Of a stretch of DNA of 64,000 bases, positions 34,896 through 45,418 are shown piece after piece. The position numbers and the translations under genes are program-made. How positions within the stretch are numbered: position 1 is the first letter of the stretch; the number at the start of each line of letters is the position of its first letter. The notes under the pieces are model-generated. The model was not told the origin of the DNA. It searched no databases and worked only from the letters and a program-made list of their open reading frames with translations. The DNA lies in the NCBI GenBank assembly GCA_030762935.1, contig CM060883.1:53342001-53406000 (forward strand), in the 5' to 3' direction. The DNA is from Hymenopus coronatus (lineage: Eukaryota; Arthropoda; Insecta; Mantodea; Hymenopodidae).

Positions 34896-35620
34896 GTGTT
34901 TGTGTGATTGCATGTATGTACTTATATATGTATATGAAACTCCACATTCAAAACAAACAGCCGGTGAAGAACCGAAATTAGTATCAACTTCAACATTTTC
35001 TTAGAGTGAAATGAGAACATGTTTAATAAAATTCCCCATCCTAAACTAACCATTACATGGAAATGTGCAGAAAGTGTTGATTTTCTCAAGTTACTCCTGC
35101 CATTTTTGATTAAATGACCATATGTTTAACACATAATCAGGGCATATTAGAATAGCCTCTGAAGTCTTCGTTCTGATGAGTTTTGTATAACCTTAAGAGA
35201 TAGTCAAAAACCTTACTACAAAAACATGTAGATTCCATTATAGTACTCAGTTTATGTCAACTATTTTGTAAAGATAACCATTTCCGAGGTATTCGTCGTA
35301 TTGGTTTTCATTGTTAAGTATTTTCACTTTTCTCAAATGGGAAATAGTCATTCGTTTATTCTTTCTTTCCTTCTTTCTTTTTCCTACTCGCAAAAAGAAC
35401 ATGATTTCAAATATGTGACATACCAGCCCACTTTATTCTCCTATGGAATAAGTAAAACCATTCCAACAAATGTTTAATTCGATTAACATGATTTATATAG
35501 AAGAATAAGTTTTTATAATAACAGCTGTTTTTTCAGAATATGTACTTGGTAAGAATAGTTTAAGAATTGTTTATTGAAGAGTGGGTAGAGAAAGAATTTA
35601 TTGGAGAGACATGTCAAGTT
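34896..35620 (-). mobile_element. PT element, old copy without palindromic end
   Basis: Follows in the same orientation. Recognisable blocks are GTGTGTTTGTGTG, AAATTCCCCATCC, GTTGATTTTCTCAAG and GAGGTATTCGTCGTATTGG, at lower identity than other copies. Confidence 0.7.
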
Positions 35621-35644
35621 ATTATAGTGCCGTAACGAAAACCA

Positions 35645-35685
35645 TGCATACTTGAGAAGAATCAGTATTTCGTCGGCATATTTTC
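35645..35685. other. Short unique spacer
   Basis: Between the old PT copy and a TTA microsatellite. Nothing recognised. Confidence 0.4.
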
Positions 35686-35689
35686 GCCT

Positions 35690-35715
35690 ATTATTATTAT
35701 TATTATTGTTATTAC

Positions 35716-35746
<31 letters not shown>

Positions 35747-35885
35747 TTGTTAGTATGCTAATGGTGTATTGTCATTCTGACGGTATTATATTTACCATGT
35801 TATTTATTTTAATTATATTGTATTATATTAACAGCGCTCCCACCGGGCTATGCCCTAAGCAGTGAAATAAAGTATCTATCTAAAG
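35690..35885 (+). repeat. TTA microsatellite and probable LINE 3' end
   Basis: An interrupted (TTA)n array spans 35690-35747. The segment at about 35830-35885 (GCGCTCCCACCGGGCTATG, AGCAGTGAAATAAAG, TATCTATCT) has the look of an arthropod LINE 3' end: a GC-rich block, AATAAA-like signal and tetranucleotide tail. No coding part is present. Confidence 0.55.
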
Positions 35886-36971
35886 CAATAGTACATCTTT
35901 TTACAATATTAAAAGTTTTATAATACTAGTGCTAACGCAAAATTTATATTTACTATTCCGACTATAAACTACTCTTCTTTAATATCTCTTTAAAACTATT
36001 TACACTTTGAGGCAAAGTCTCTAGTAACTCAGCAGGTAGCGTATTTCCTTATTTCCCTTCTACTTGCAAGTATGATAGACGAAGCAGAAGATTGGGAGTG
36101 ACGCTAAAAAGCAGGGTAAAGTGTTTTCATCACATCGTTCCCATATCCCACGCATTTGGTGTGTAGTTACGTTGAGTATTCATATATTGTTGGCGCCGCG
36201 GGCCATAATGGAGACGCGTAGTTATTCACCTGGTCATTACAACTTTATTAAAATATAAAAATCCAATAAGAAGCCTTGGCTTCCAGAGTAGGCGGTTAAT
36301 TCTTAGGTATTAGCGCAGTCTAGGAACATATCCTAAAATGAATGTGACATTGGTGGTTTGTGTTGCTGAATTTAGGAGTTACGTGCTGACTAGATCGCTT
36401 GAAAGGTTTCTGATTGTCAGTCAGAACTCCAGACACAGAAAGATGAATACATATAAATAAGCGTTGCCTACACTTTGTATTGACATTGTATTATTCTCAT
36501 ATGGAAAAGTTAAATGAAAATTAAATAACAAAAATGCAAATAATCACATTTTAAGCTTTTGTGCGGAGTTATTAATTTGAAATCTGTGGTGTACTTTTTT
36601 GATGGATTCTGTTATCTTAGCATGGGTCGCCTTTTAGTCACTGATTTGTTATACTTGATAATTTATCTCCACCTAGCTGTAATCTTCAATAATTTATTAA
36701 TAAGATGTTATTGTTTAAAACTATATACTGTTTAAATGTATACATTTTAATCAATTATTGTTTATTTTTAGAATTTATACTTTACATAATATTGCATTCA
36801 GTATCCGTGTGGTCAACCTCATTGGAGGATTGATGATTTAAATAAATCTTATATATTGTTTTGAGCAGGTATGTCCTAGCCCGAAGTGGTCAGCAAAGGA
36901 ATAATAGATGCCAATAAAAGTTAGTTTTAATTTTATTACACAACTGTAATGAAATCGTCCACAAATTGGAT

Positions 36972-37025
<54 letters not shown>

Positions 37026-37682
37026 CTCCCTGGATCTGCATAAACATTAAAATTAACCTCAGATTGGTTTTACTTTTACTCCCCCATCGTGACCAATCAC
37101 TATGTATTTCACATCCCTTCAAATGTTGAACCCAACTCAATATTCTAATTTCTAAAACTGTAATAACAAGCATCGAAGCTGTATTTTTAAATCGATGTTT
37201 TCATTGTATCTTAGACTAATCCCTGGCTTTTATTGTTAGGAATACTTTGTAGCGTTTTCTGTGGCACAAATTGTTAGCATCATCTTTCATATAGAATCTT
37301 ACATCTAACATAGTGTATTTAAAACAAGCATATTATTAATATATACTTCTAGGTCTTGCAACTAACTACATCTTTGATTTTGACTACCCATTATTTCAAC
37401 AGGTGTGAATTGGTCGTACCTGTGAAATGTACACTTGTAGGAATGAACACGATTTCTGGAAGCTTCTTACCACGTAACCAGATGAGCTGCCTTTCTTATT
37501 TTGTTTTGTTTTAGTGAAAATGTATCTAAAATAAATATACCCGTATCTCGGCTTTATTTTCCAAGGCCAAAGCTAACAAAATGTTACTTACAAGTCGGAA
37601 TAGGTGATATGTGTGCGTGTGTTCAAAAATACATAAATAAGAATAAAGTGATAAATAATAAATAAATCCTGTCGTTTATTAC
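35886..37682. other. AT-rich sequence with a (TA)n microsatellite
   Basis: No gene or dispersed repeat recognised. A pure (TA)n array lies at about 36974-37022; a minus-strand open frame across it is an artefact of the repeat. Confidence 0.6.
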
Positions 37683-38840
37683 TAGCTAAAATACTATTCT
37701 TACGAAAGCTATTCTTCTATATATTTCATTTTAATTGAGAAATAGCTGCATTACTACATTATAGATACCAAAAAATAGCAATAATCAAATGTTTAAGAAC
37801 ATATACTGGCCTTAAAATTCTATTGTCTTTCCAAGGCTTTGCTTGAAACATCTGAAAATTGACAGAATTTTAAAGAGTAAGATGGAGTTGAGCAATTAGA
37901 AACATGAAAACGTATATACTCGAGAGCCATGTCACAAAATAGGCTATTTAGAAAAAAATTGTGTATTATCAAGAGAGCTTCATCTTTGTCTGTCATTAAT
38001 GTATACCAATTATACAAGACGGAAATAAACTTCCTTCCAAATGAATTGGTACTCGCAGACTATTCCCAGAAAATTCAAGATGCAAAACACGAAGTTTTTC
38101 AAGAAAATCCCCAAACCTAAAATGTCCTTAATGGAATATATATATATATATATATAAATGATTTACCCATGATTTTGATTAAATTATCATTTGCTTAAGG
38201 TATTTTCATGGCAAATGAAATGATTATCTTGAGTTTTCTGAGAATAGTCATCTTCAAACTGGATGACTTTTGATTAAATGGTAAACAATAAGAAACAGAG
38301 AAACACTTATTAACCAAAAAATGTAGATCTCATTAAAACCAACACTATCATTTTGTAAAATACAGGTGTTACAGAGTTAACCATTTTCGAGATATTCCAT
38401 GTTTCAATGTTTCCACTTACCAATACTTTTCTCAAATGAAAAATCATTATTGCTTTTTTCTTTCTGATGTCGGCAAAGAAAACGGGATATTAAGGTCCAC
38501 ACGTAGCGACCAGCTCTCTAAAGATATGTCTATTGCTTAAGCCTACTCTATTCCATTAATTCTTTTGTAACTACACGGAAATGCTATAAAGTATATCTAG
38601 AGGTCTTTATGTCGATAAATGCGAGAAAGATAGAAGTAGTCGTGCTTTTTAAAGGCAAGTTGGCTGAAGAATTGTTGGAGAAAGTCTTCCACATCGATTT
38701 TTAGTTATTCACAAGTACACAGATACACAAACAAAGTACCGTTTCTAAAAATGTGTTTCTTGAACAAAGGTGACCTCAAAACAGCTATTTCCTCCGAAAT
38801 CACGATATAGATTTTTTTACTATGTTTGTTGTAGGGAATG
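37683..38840. mobile_element. PT element, rearranged composite
   Basis: Starts as a plus-orientation body (TATTCTTACGAAAGCTATTC), turns at about 38085 into a minus-orientation segment (AACACGAAGTTTTTCAAG to about 38690), and returns to plus orientation with the palindrome-side block (CACAAGTACACAGATACAC to GTTGTAGGG). A (TA)n run sits at about 38135-38155. Probably two overlapping insertions. Confidence 0.65.
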
Positions 38841-38984
38841 CAGAATGTTGATATCAGAATAATCCAATGAAATTAATTTATTTATCCAAAATCCAAACTC
38901 CTAAGAAGGGCTTCGTTAGCGCACTGTTACATTAAGAAAGGTTTTGCTTTTTAGTGCAGTATAAGTTTAGTATAAATAAATTCG

Positions 38985-38993
38985 TGTGAATCT

Positions 38994-39047
<54 letters not shown>

Positions 39048-39060
39048 AGAATTTATCCCC
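38985..39060. repeat. Long (AT)n palindrome flanked by GTGTGT and ACACAC
   Basis: GTGTGTGTATA, then pure (AT)n to about 39039, then TATACACACACAAG. The whole is a near-perfect palindrome of roughly 60 bp that could form a cruciform. Confidence 0.8.
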
Positions 39061-39069
39061 CCCAATATC

Positions 39070-39171
39070 TTATGTTATACTGTCTCTACAAACTATTTTT
39101 TCGCAGCTTATTTCCTATCTACTTTATAAACAAACACTTTTATAAAGATAGACTTTTAAAAATATAAAATC

Positions 39172-39227
<56 letters not shown>

Positions 39228-40487
39228 TAAGTTTATAAAGAAAACAATTTGCAGGTACAATTTTTTTTTAGATATTTTTTCGTAGATAAAAGAAAGTTAA
39301 AAAAAATCGAATCGATAGTCAGGTGTTAAAATGCGGCTTCCTAAGGGTTTAAAATTCCATATATTTTCCAAGACTAGAGAATAACTAATGAATGGCCAAA
39401 TGCTTTAGAAAAAGCCTAAAAAGATTATTTGAGATGTCTGTTTTGAACAGATATACACAGTTTATATGGTAACTTTTCATATATCTCTTAAGGTTTACAA
39501 ATTATACAACATTCCTTCCAAATGAAATGAATTTCATAAGTTATTCAGAGAAAAGTCGAAATATTCTTTTATTTGCCATGTAAATATCTTAAATAAAACG
39601 TTAGAATCGTTTTTGAGAAAACACAAACTTTCGAATAATGTTCTGTGTAAAGGATAGTTTTAGTTGGAAATATATTCCTGAAAATGATATTGCATCTTTG
39701 CAAGATAACGAACCTACATAAATATAAAATTTGGTAATTATGAACATTTTTCGTGGATAGGAGAAGTACATATTGCATTCCATTCAAAAATTCCATAGCG
39801 AGATTTTACTGTAAATACAATTTTTAGGGTGCCGCGGATGCCTCCTCCAAAAATAGAAAAAAATCTGCGCGCGTATGTGTGTAGGTGTGTCCATATGTTA
39901 GCGTATGTGTGATTTTCTCTATGAACAGCATATCTCAAAAAACGAAAAGTTGCTTTAATACCAAAATTGATATTTAAGTCCAGCATCTGTCAAGGATGTG
40001 ACACAAACATTTTCAAACTACCCATTACATGGAAAACATTTTGAAATTTTTCATTTTCTCAAATATAGATCCAACGATTTTGATTAAAATATCATATGCT
40101 TAAGACGTTCTAAATAATTAAAATGTATACCCTGAAATTCCTGAGGATGTCCTCTGAAGTTCTCTTCATTATGAGTGATCTTTGCATAACTGATAAATAG
40201 AGATAAACAAAAACTTACTACAAAAAATCCCGTTAAAATACCCTTCATATCAAATACAATCTTTTTGCGGAGTTGACGTTCTCCAAGATATTCCTTGCTT
40301 ATTTCAATTTTCTAATATTTACATTTCTCTGAAATGCGAAGTCTTCATTCGTTTTTCCTCTAACTGGTCAAAAAAGAGATCAGAATTACAATATCATCAC
40401 ATAGAGAGCATTTTTTACTATCGCTTAAGTATAATATATCTCCATATTAATTGAATATATAATAAAAAGCATTCCTGCAAATGTTAG
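39070..40487. mobile_element. PT element, inverted pair of old copies
   Basis: A plus-orientation body (39070 to about 39740) holds an (AAT)n array at about 39173-39227. It is followed by a minus-orientation copy from about 39745 (CATTCAAAAATTCCATAGCG) through CACGTATGTG-like repeats to AATGTTAGT at 40487, where mitochondrial-like sequence begins. Confidence 0.7.
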
Positions 40488-40670
40488 TTATGGGTGTAGA
40501 TGCTCATAAACTAGGTCTGTTCGACCTATAAAATCTTACATGATCTGAGTTTAAACCGGCATGAGCCAGGTTGGTTTCTATCTTTAATATTATTGAATAT
40601 CTTAGTACGAGAGGACCAGATATTTGACATAATTTTATTAATATTGAATTTTATTAATTTAGCGCTCGAT
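40488..40670 (+). pseudogene. Nuclear mitochondrial insertion: 3' end of 16S (large-subunit) rRNA
   Basis: The order and wording are those of arthropod mitochondrial large-subunit rRNA domain V to VI: GGGTGTAGATGCTC, AGGTCTGTTCGACC, CTTACATGATCTGAG, AAACCGGCATGAGCCAGG, TTGGTTTCTATC, and the sarcin-ricin-type loop AGTACGAGAGGACC, then AT-rich sequence. In a living mitochondrion this forms the peptidyl-transferase region. Here it is about 180 bp between two nuclear PT copies, so it is a NUMT. It supports an arthropod-like host. The ends are approximate, and no tRNA-Leu or nad1 sequence follows. Confidence 0.9.
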
Positions 40671-40744
40671 TAACGCGATAGAAAGCCAGGTAAATATAAC
40701 ATTGGATTTTTAAACAAAGATCTGAGTTTATTTTGTGATACGAA

Positions 40745-41395
40745 AGTTTACAAGCAGACCTTTCGCTAAAGTAGTTTTTACGTGGAACATTTTGATGTTT
40801 TAAAAAAAATGATCAACAATTTTAACATATATCATGACAAATGGAAATATATATATCTTGAACTTTCTGGAATTAGTCCTTGATTCCTCTTCATTCTGGA
40901 TGACTTTCGTACAGCTGGTAAATCATAGGAAGTAATTCATATCCATACACACTTTTATTTCTTTCGTGAAGTTAACGATTTCCGAGATATTCCTCGTTAT
41001 TTAAAGTTTTTACAAACTTATACTTACCCTAAATGGGAAGTCTTATTTTCCTATTTTCATCCAGGATATACATGAAAGTGAAATTTGAAGACCATCACGT
41101 AGAAGCCAGCTCTTAAAAGATTTGACGATCCGTAGCTTAATGTTTCCCTAGTTTCTCTTGTACCCCTAAGGACATATGATATAAATCCATTTTCCTAATG
41201 CTTATGTCAATTAACATGAACTAGATAAAAGAATACATTTTTCCAAGAGTATTTTGTTGCAGAATATGTAGAGAAGTCATTTGAAATGAACAGATCCGAT
41301 TTTTAAAATCAAGGTCCCTCAAAATAAGGATTACCGGTGAATTCTGGATATAAACATTTTGGGAGAAATGCAATATTTTCTTTACCTACTGGGTA
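40745..41395 (-). mobile_element. PT element, old copy plus palindrome-side block
   Basis: The minus-orientation body starts TTTTACGTGGAACATTTTG and ends ATGTAGAGAAGTCATTTGAA. Beyond ACAGATCCGATTTTT a plus-orientation end block follows (GGTCCCTCAAAATAAGG, ACCGGTGAATTCTGG, CTTTACCTACTGGG). Confidence 0.7.
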
Positions 41396-42334
41396 ATTTT
41401 AAAGAAATTAATAAAAGCTGCACTCAGGTTTACAAACCCGATTACTCTGAATAATTAGCTTTGCATTACCATAAAGAAATATGTAATTGAAGGGGTTCTT
41501 TCTGATAAGTAACAGCCCTACTTTGGAGCTCACGTCGTTGATGAAAATAATTATTAGGGTAATGTTTCTCTCTGTCAATTGACTTAAAACCCACACAATA
41601 TAACACCGCTGCTGTGTGCCCCCTACCTTTTAGAACGCATATATTTTTTCGGAAAATGTAGGTGGCTACAGGAAAGGGGATGCTGCAATCTCTGTTATTC
41701 TGACATCAGCTGACATAGCAGTTAATGTGAGAGTTGCTGTGCTGTGCGAAACATTCCCACTAAAATTTTGTAAATGACTTTAGGGCGAGACAATGACCTG
41801 CAGCGCACCCCCTTTCTTTTAAAAGGTAGAAGCACCTGACTGCTCAGTATGGTAACAGTGTTCACCCTTTTTGTAGGATCGTTCGTGCAGGTTTATATTG
41901 AAGCTTTAGAATTTGATGTTGAGTCGCAAGACTGCTATGATGTATTAAATTATCTATTCTTTAAGTAGTTATATAAGCTCTGATCTTTATATGTGACAGT
42001 ATAACCATTTCTTCTACTAACACAGTTCCAAAATAATTTACCAGTCTCAAACAGTTTCATTAAACGGTTTAGAGTTTCACGAAGAAAATTGTTTAAAGCA
42101 TTATTTTCTTCTCAATAAAATACAGTATCCACGTCGAGTAAAATGGGTAAGGGAAGATTTAAACTTAAACACCTCTCTGAAGGAGGGAAAGCCATTTTGT
42201 TAAGTTTCATTGCAGAACATAATGTATTGTTGAAAATAAAACTATGGATGTGGTTACCAACAAAATGACTATACTTGCCTCAAGTTTAATATTTATCATA
42301 ATTCTGATTCATTAATTCCTAAAGAAATACATTT
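41396..42334. other. No recognisable content
   Basis: GC-richer around 41610-41850, with no domain or repeat recognised. Confidence 0.5.
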
Positions 42335-42412
42335 AGTAGAAAAGAGAAATTATTGTATTCCACCAAAAAAATATGGATATTAATATTTAATTGGAAATAC
42401 GCGTTTTGGGAT
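42335..42412 (-). repeat. PT element fragment
   Basis: GAAATTATTGTATTCCACC, AATTGGAAATACGCGTTTTG: the block next to the palindromic end. Confidence 0.6.
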
Positions 42413-42559
42413 CAATATTATACACAATGATCTAAGATATGTATAGTTCGTTACGACTATCGTTAATCACGCATTAGAGATTGTTTACTGTGCGTATAGC
42501 AATCAACATATCTTGTTCATGTCATCGTTTTTTGGTCTTCTAATATTTCTTTTTTCTTA

Positions 42560-43100
42560 TCGGTTTTTAATTCTTAAAATGAAACGGTTGTCCCTCTATA
42601 ACATTATTGCTATATAGCTTATTCACTTGGTTCTATATTCTTTTGTTTTATCATTCAGATTCTATATACGTCATTTCCTTATTATAGAATCTTCCCTTTT
42701 TTATGGTTTACCTATAACCAGCAACTGCCCTTAAGTCTCGTTTCGTTTGCTTCAAGTTTACTTTTATTTTTCTCTGCAATGATCCAAGTTTCGCTCCCAT
42801 TTAATAATTTTGGAACTGGCATTACTTTATACGAATTTAATATTATGCCTTTTGTTGCTTTATTTTCAAACGTATTTTATAGTGTCATTGAGATAATTAA
42901 ATACTTCCAAATTGTTACTGGATCAGACCCTTTTTGATGGGATGTATTGCAATCCAGGTATTTAAATTCTTTAACTTGTTCCACAGTAGTGTTTTTATAA
43001 CAGTTTTTGACCGGATACTCTCTTTTCCTCTGAATACCATCACTTTACTTTTACTTAATGTATTGTCACATTCATTTGTTATTTTAACTATGAACTTGAT
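42560..43100 (-). pseudogene. LINE reverse-transcriptase C-terminal remnant
   Basis: Minus-strand reading gives NTLSKSKVMVFRGKESIRSK (about 43080-43020), a decayed 'tied to cloned-strand' region, and NSYKVMPVPKLLNGSETW followed by IIAEKNKSKLEANETRL (about 42840-42745). The order KSKVM, then YKVMPVPxLLxGSExW is the thumb and connection part of LINE ORF2 proteins, downstream of the catalytic YxDD box, which is not present. Stops and shifts make it inactive. It is not obviously part of the endonuclease copy at 6.6-7.7 kb; clade unresolved. Confidence 0.82.
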
Positions 43101-43204
43101 ATAAAATCAATTTATATAAAAACTCAAGTTTCTGAATTACATGGTTTTCACGGCCGGTGTCACTAAATAGAAAATAAGTATCCGAACTTGTAGACCGTGG
43201 ACTA

Positions 43205-43262
43205 ATGGACAATCACCTTCCAGACTTTTCGTCCGAAGCTGCCACGGACATGATCAGTGGAG
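43205..43262 (-). other. Hammerhead-ribozyme-like relic
   Basis: The minus strand has CACTGATCATGTCC, a GTGGCAGCTTC loop, GGACGAAAAGTC. This is close to the hammerhead core CTGATGA, stem II GTCC/GGAC, GAAA. The core reads CTGATCA with an extra T, so catalysis is unlikely. Penelope-like and related retroelements carry such ribozymes in their terminal repeats, which suggests the source. Flanking CACGGCCGGTGTC at about 43150 may be part of the same terminus. Confidence 0.4.
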
Positions 43263-43267
43263 TGGCG

Positions 43268-43560
43268 AGAGTCTGGTAGACTCGTGGTGTGCCTAGGTGT
43301 AGTTGTTGTGTACGTGCTCTTATTTGGGCTTAATACGGGAAATATTTCGAATATTTCTCATTTGGTAGCTAGGTATGAGATTGTGGGTATAGAAGTCGTA
43401 GCGCTATTGTGTATCAATGGTTGCATTCTGCGCAGTAGCATCCTTGTCGCTGTTCCGTTGGTGTCTATCAAAAACAGGTGATGTCGAATTTTAATAACAT
43501 CTTCCATTGGGAGAGCGAGTACTTACTTCAGCTTATATCGAGTGAGTCCTAACCGGCTGC
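43268..43560 (+). repeat. Unclassified dispersed repeat, copy 1
   Basis: Shares TCTGGTAGACTCGTGGTG and GCCTAGGTGTAGTTG with 62019 onward, and near its end shares GTAGCATCC, then a TTGGGAGAGC...GAGTACTTACTTCAGCT block. The order is conserved over about 240 bp, so the two are diverged copies of one element. No domain recognised. Confidence 0.65.
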
Positions 43561-43733
43561 GGGGTGCTTTTCCACTGGGCGTGTGAACACACGATGCCAC
43601 ACTGCAGCAGTAAACGAGATCACACTTCTGACACAGTTTTGCTCTGCTCTGGGAGTACATTGATAGTGATATGATGTAGTTAATTTTAGGAGTGATTTAT
43701 TATTTTGTCCTGTACTTAGTCACGAAAAGTATT

Positions 43734-44115
43734 ATGGCTCAGCATATGTTTTCTACTGCACAGCGAGCATTTGTTTATGATTCGTAAGTGTTAACTCAGC
43801 TCGCCAAGTGAAAGTACGATTTACAGAAAGACTTTCAGGTATAAATGCTCCAGGGCCAATTTTTTTTCGAGTTGCCGCTCATACACACGTTAATAAAACT
43901 TTACGTCCCCCTTTTTTAGGGAAAAGTAACGGACAGGGAACGTGATTTTGTCTATTGTTTAACAAGACTGCAACAACTCATACGGCCAATCTTTTGATGA
44001 GAATAATTGAAAGTATATTGCAAGACAAAATTATTAACAGAGATGTGTGGCCCCCTCAGCCCAACACCCTGCGATTTCTATCTCTGAGGTAACTTAAAAC
44101 ATAAAGTGTATTAGA

Positions 44116-44155
<40 letters not shown>

Positions 44156-44294
44156 GGGAGAATTGAAACGAAATATCCGCCAGGAAACTGCCAGCATTTC
44201 TCAAAGTGAATTACGGCGAGTGATGGATACGTTACTAAAGAGGTGTTGAAAATATATTGACCACGACGGTGGCCAGTTTCAGCATCTTCTTTGA
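43734..44294 (+). pseudogene. Mariner-like (Tc1/mariner superfamily) transposase pseudogene, internally deleted
   Basis: The start MAQHMFSTAQRAFVYDS at 43734 and VKVRFTERLSGINAPG form the N-terminal helix-turn-helix part (DUF4817-type) that binds the element's ends. The central catalytic region is deleted. The reading resumes with FNKTATTHTANLLMRIIES and DKIINRDVWPP, where family members have QQDGATAHTAN; the catalytic Asp is therefore gone. DFYL then GNLKHKVY follows, then an expanded (CA)n run, then GELKRNIRQETASISQSEL, RVMDTLLKRC, GQFQHLL and a TGA at 44292. Frameshifts and stops are frequent. It is inactive. The transposase role and frame order are clear by recognition. Confidence 0.88.
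44119..44152. repeat. (CA)n microsatellite inside the transposase reading
   Basis: A pure run of about 17 CA units lies exactly where the protein normally has Asn-Pro-His-Thr. AACCCACACACC-like codons are a plausible seed. Confidence 0.85.
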
Positions 44295-44521
44295 TAAAGT
44301 TAGTAATTAAAGAGCGTTTAAAAGTAATTTTAAAAATTCTGTATTGTTTCTTCCACGTTTTTCTATGGTAGAGGCAGACGGCAACGAGCGCCGAGAACGC
44401 GGACAGGCAAAACACCGCGCAGCCGGTTCGTACCTTTTTACTTATGTGCTGAGACGCCGGAGTACATATTGAACTTCACTTAGGCAAATGACTTCATTAG
44501 GTGGTAGCTGCATGTAACAGT

Positions 44522-45060
44522 TTACTTTCTGGTACAGCGGGCAGTAAAGATTACGTCCTGAGAACCTTCTCTCGGCCTCCAGGTGTCCGAAAAGTAGTTC
44601 GCAAGCACATTTGCTTTGGAATGTGATTCGTATACAAGACCTTGGCTAAAGTATATTGGTTCCTTTGGGGACGGAGATCTTTTACCAATCTTCCAGACGT
44701 CGCCACTTTCGAGATCGTGTCGGGCCATCGTGGCCTCCAATGCTTGCACTCGAGAAGGTGGCATTCGCTCCCGATTGGTCTTCACGTTATTCTGCTGTTT
44801 CCTAAATGGCTCGGAGACTATGTAGGCTGGACTAGAGTGGGGGACTGCTTTGAATATCTATGACTGGTGTCGGTGGGTTAGTGTTTGCTGTGACCCAGAT
44901 AATTGGTGGCATTTGATCCCGGATTTTTCTCCAGTCGAGTTCTTGTGTGTACTTCTTAATGTTGTGCTCCAAGCTCTATTTAAGCGTTTGGTTTCTTCCT
45001 TCCTGTTGAATTTGTCTTTAAACGTGTACATTTTTGTGACTTCAAGACTTAGGAGGAAGT
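44522..45060 (-). pseudogene. LINE ORF2 fragment between endonuclease and reverse transcriptase
   Basis: The minus-strand frame at 44785-44522 reads MARHDLESGDVWKIGKR, SPSPKEPIYFSQGLVYES, HSKANVLANYFSDTWRP. The pattern W..I.K, P.....G....S...KA..LA.YF is typical of the linker before the reverse transcriptase in Jockey-like LINEs. Upstream to about 45000 a broken frame gives LNRAWSTTLRSTHKN, like the segment before it in these proteins. No catalytic domain remains. A shadow frame on the plus strand is not a gene. Confidence 0.6.
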
Positions 45061-45112
45061 AATAATTGACGTTGGAAGAAAATATATTTGTATCTGCATA
45101 TTGAATAACAGG

Positions 45113-45418
45113 TCGTCTTCTTAGCGCGGTTGCTGCTTACCAAGCGGGAGACCTGGGTTCTATCCCCAGTACTGGCGTGGGGATTTTACCCCCGCTGGGA
45201 GACCTGACCCGGGGTGCACTCAGCCTCGTAAGATCCCTGGGGGGCCAATTGAGGAGCTACTTGATGGAGAAGTAGCGGCTCCAGGTCATGAGGACCGCAT
45301 TAACCGGCGCTGACCACGTCTCACCCTCCAATACTGCACCCCATCCATGACGTCTGTAGTGGACCGAGATGGGGGACGCAGCGGCCGGGCGGTAGGCGAA
45401 GGTTCCATGGAGTTAAAT
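45113..45418 (+). mobile_element. SINE-E, tRNA-derived, with tRNA head
   Basis: tRNA-like head with box A TTAGCGCGGTTGCTG and box B TGGGTTCTATCCCC. The body has GCCAATTGAGGAGCTACTTG, GGAGAAGTAGCGGC, CATTAACCGGCG and CACGTCTCACCCTCC. Sequence is close to the reverse copy at 20712-20999. No poly(A) run; it ends near GGTTCCATGGAG. Confidence 0.85.

Noticed and set aside
36838..37173. 111-codon minus-strand frame with Tyr-Ile repeats
   Set aside because: It is the translation of a (TA)n microsatellite; dinucleotide arrays stay open in all frames when free of stops.
39173..39227. CRISPR-like array
   Set aside because: It is a simple (AAT)n microsatellite; there are no spaced identical repeats and the window is eukaryotic.
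40488..40670. Mitochondrial genome contamination of the whole window
   Set aside because: Only about 180 bp match mitochondrial rRNA and nuclear repeats continue on both sides.
41610..41850. Small MITE bounded by CTACCTTTTAGAA and TTTTAAAAGGTAG
   Set aside because: The inverted match is short and imperfect, with no target duplication.
44056..44415. 119-codon minus-strand frame
   Set aside because: It is the antisense shadow of the mariner-like transposase remnant and contains a (CA)n-derived Cys-Val run.
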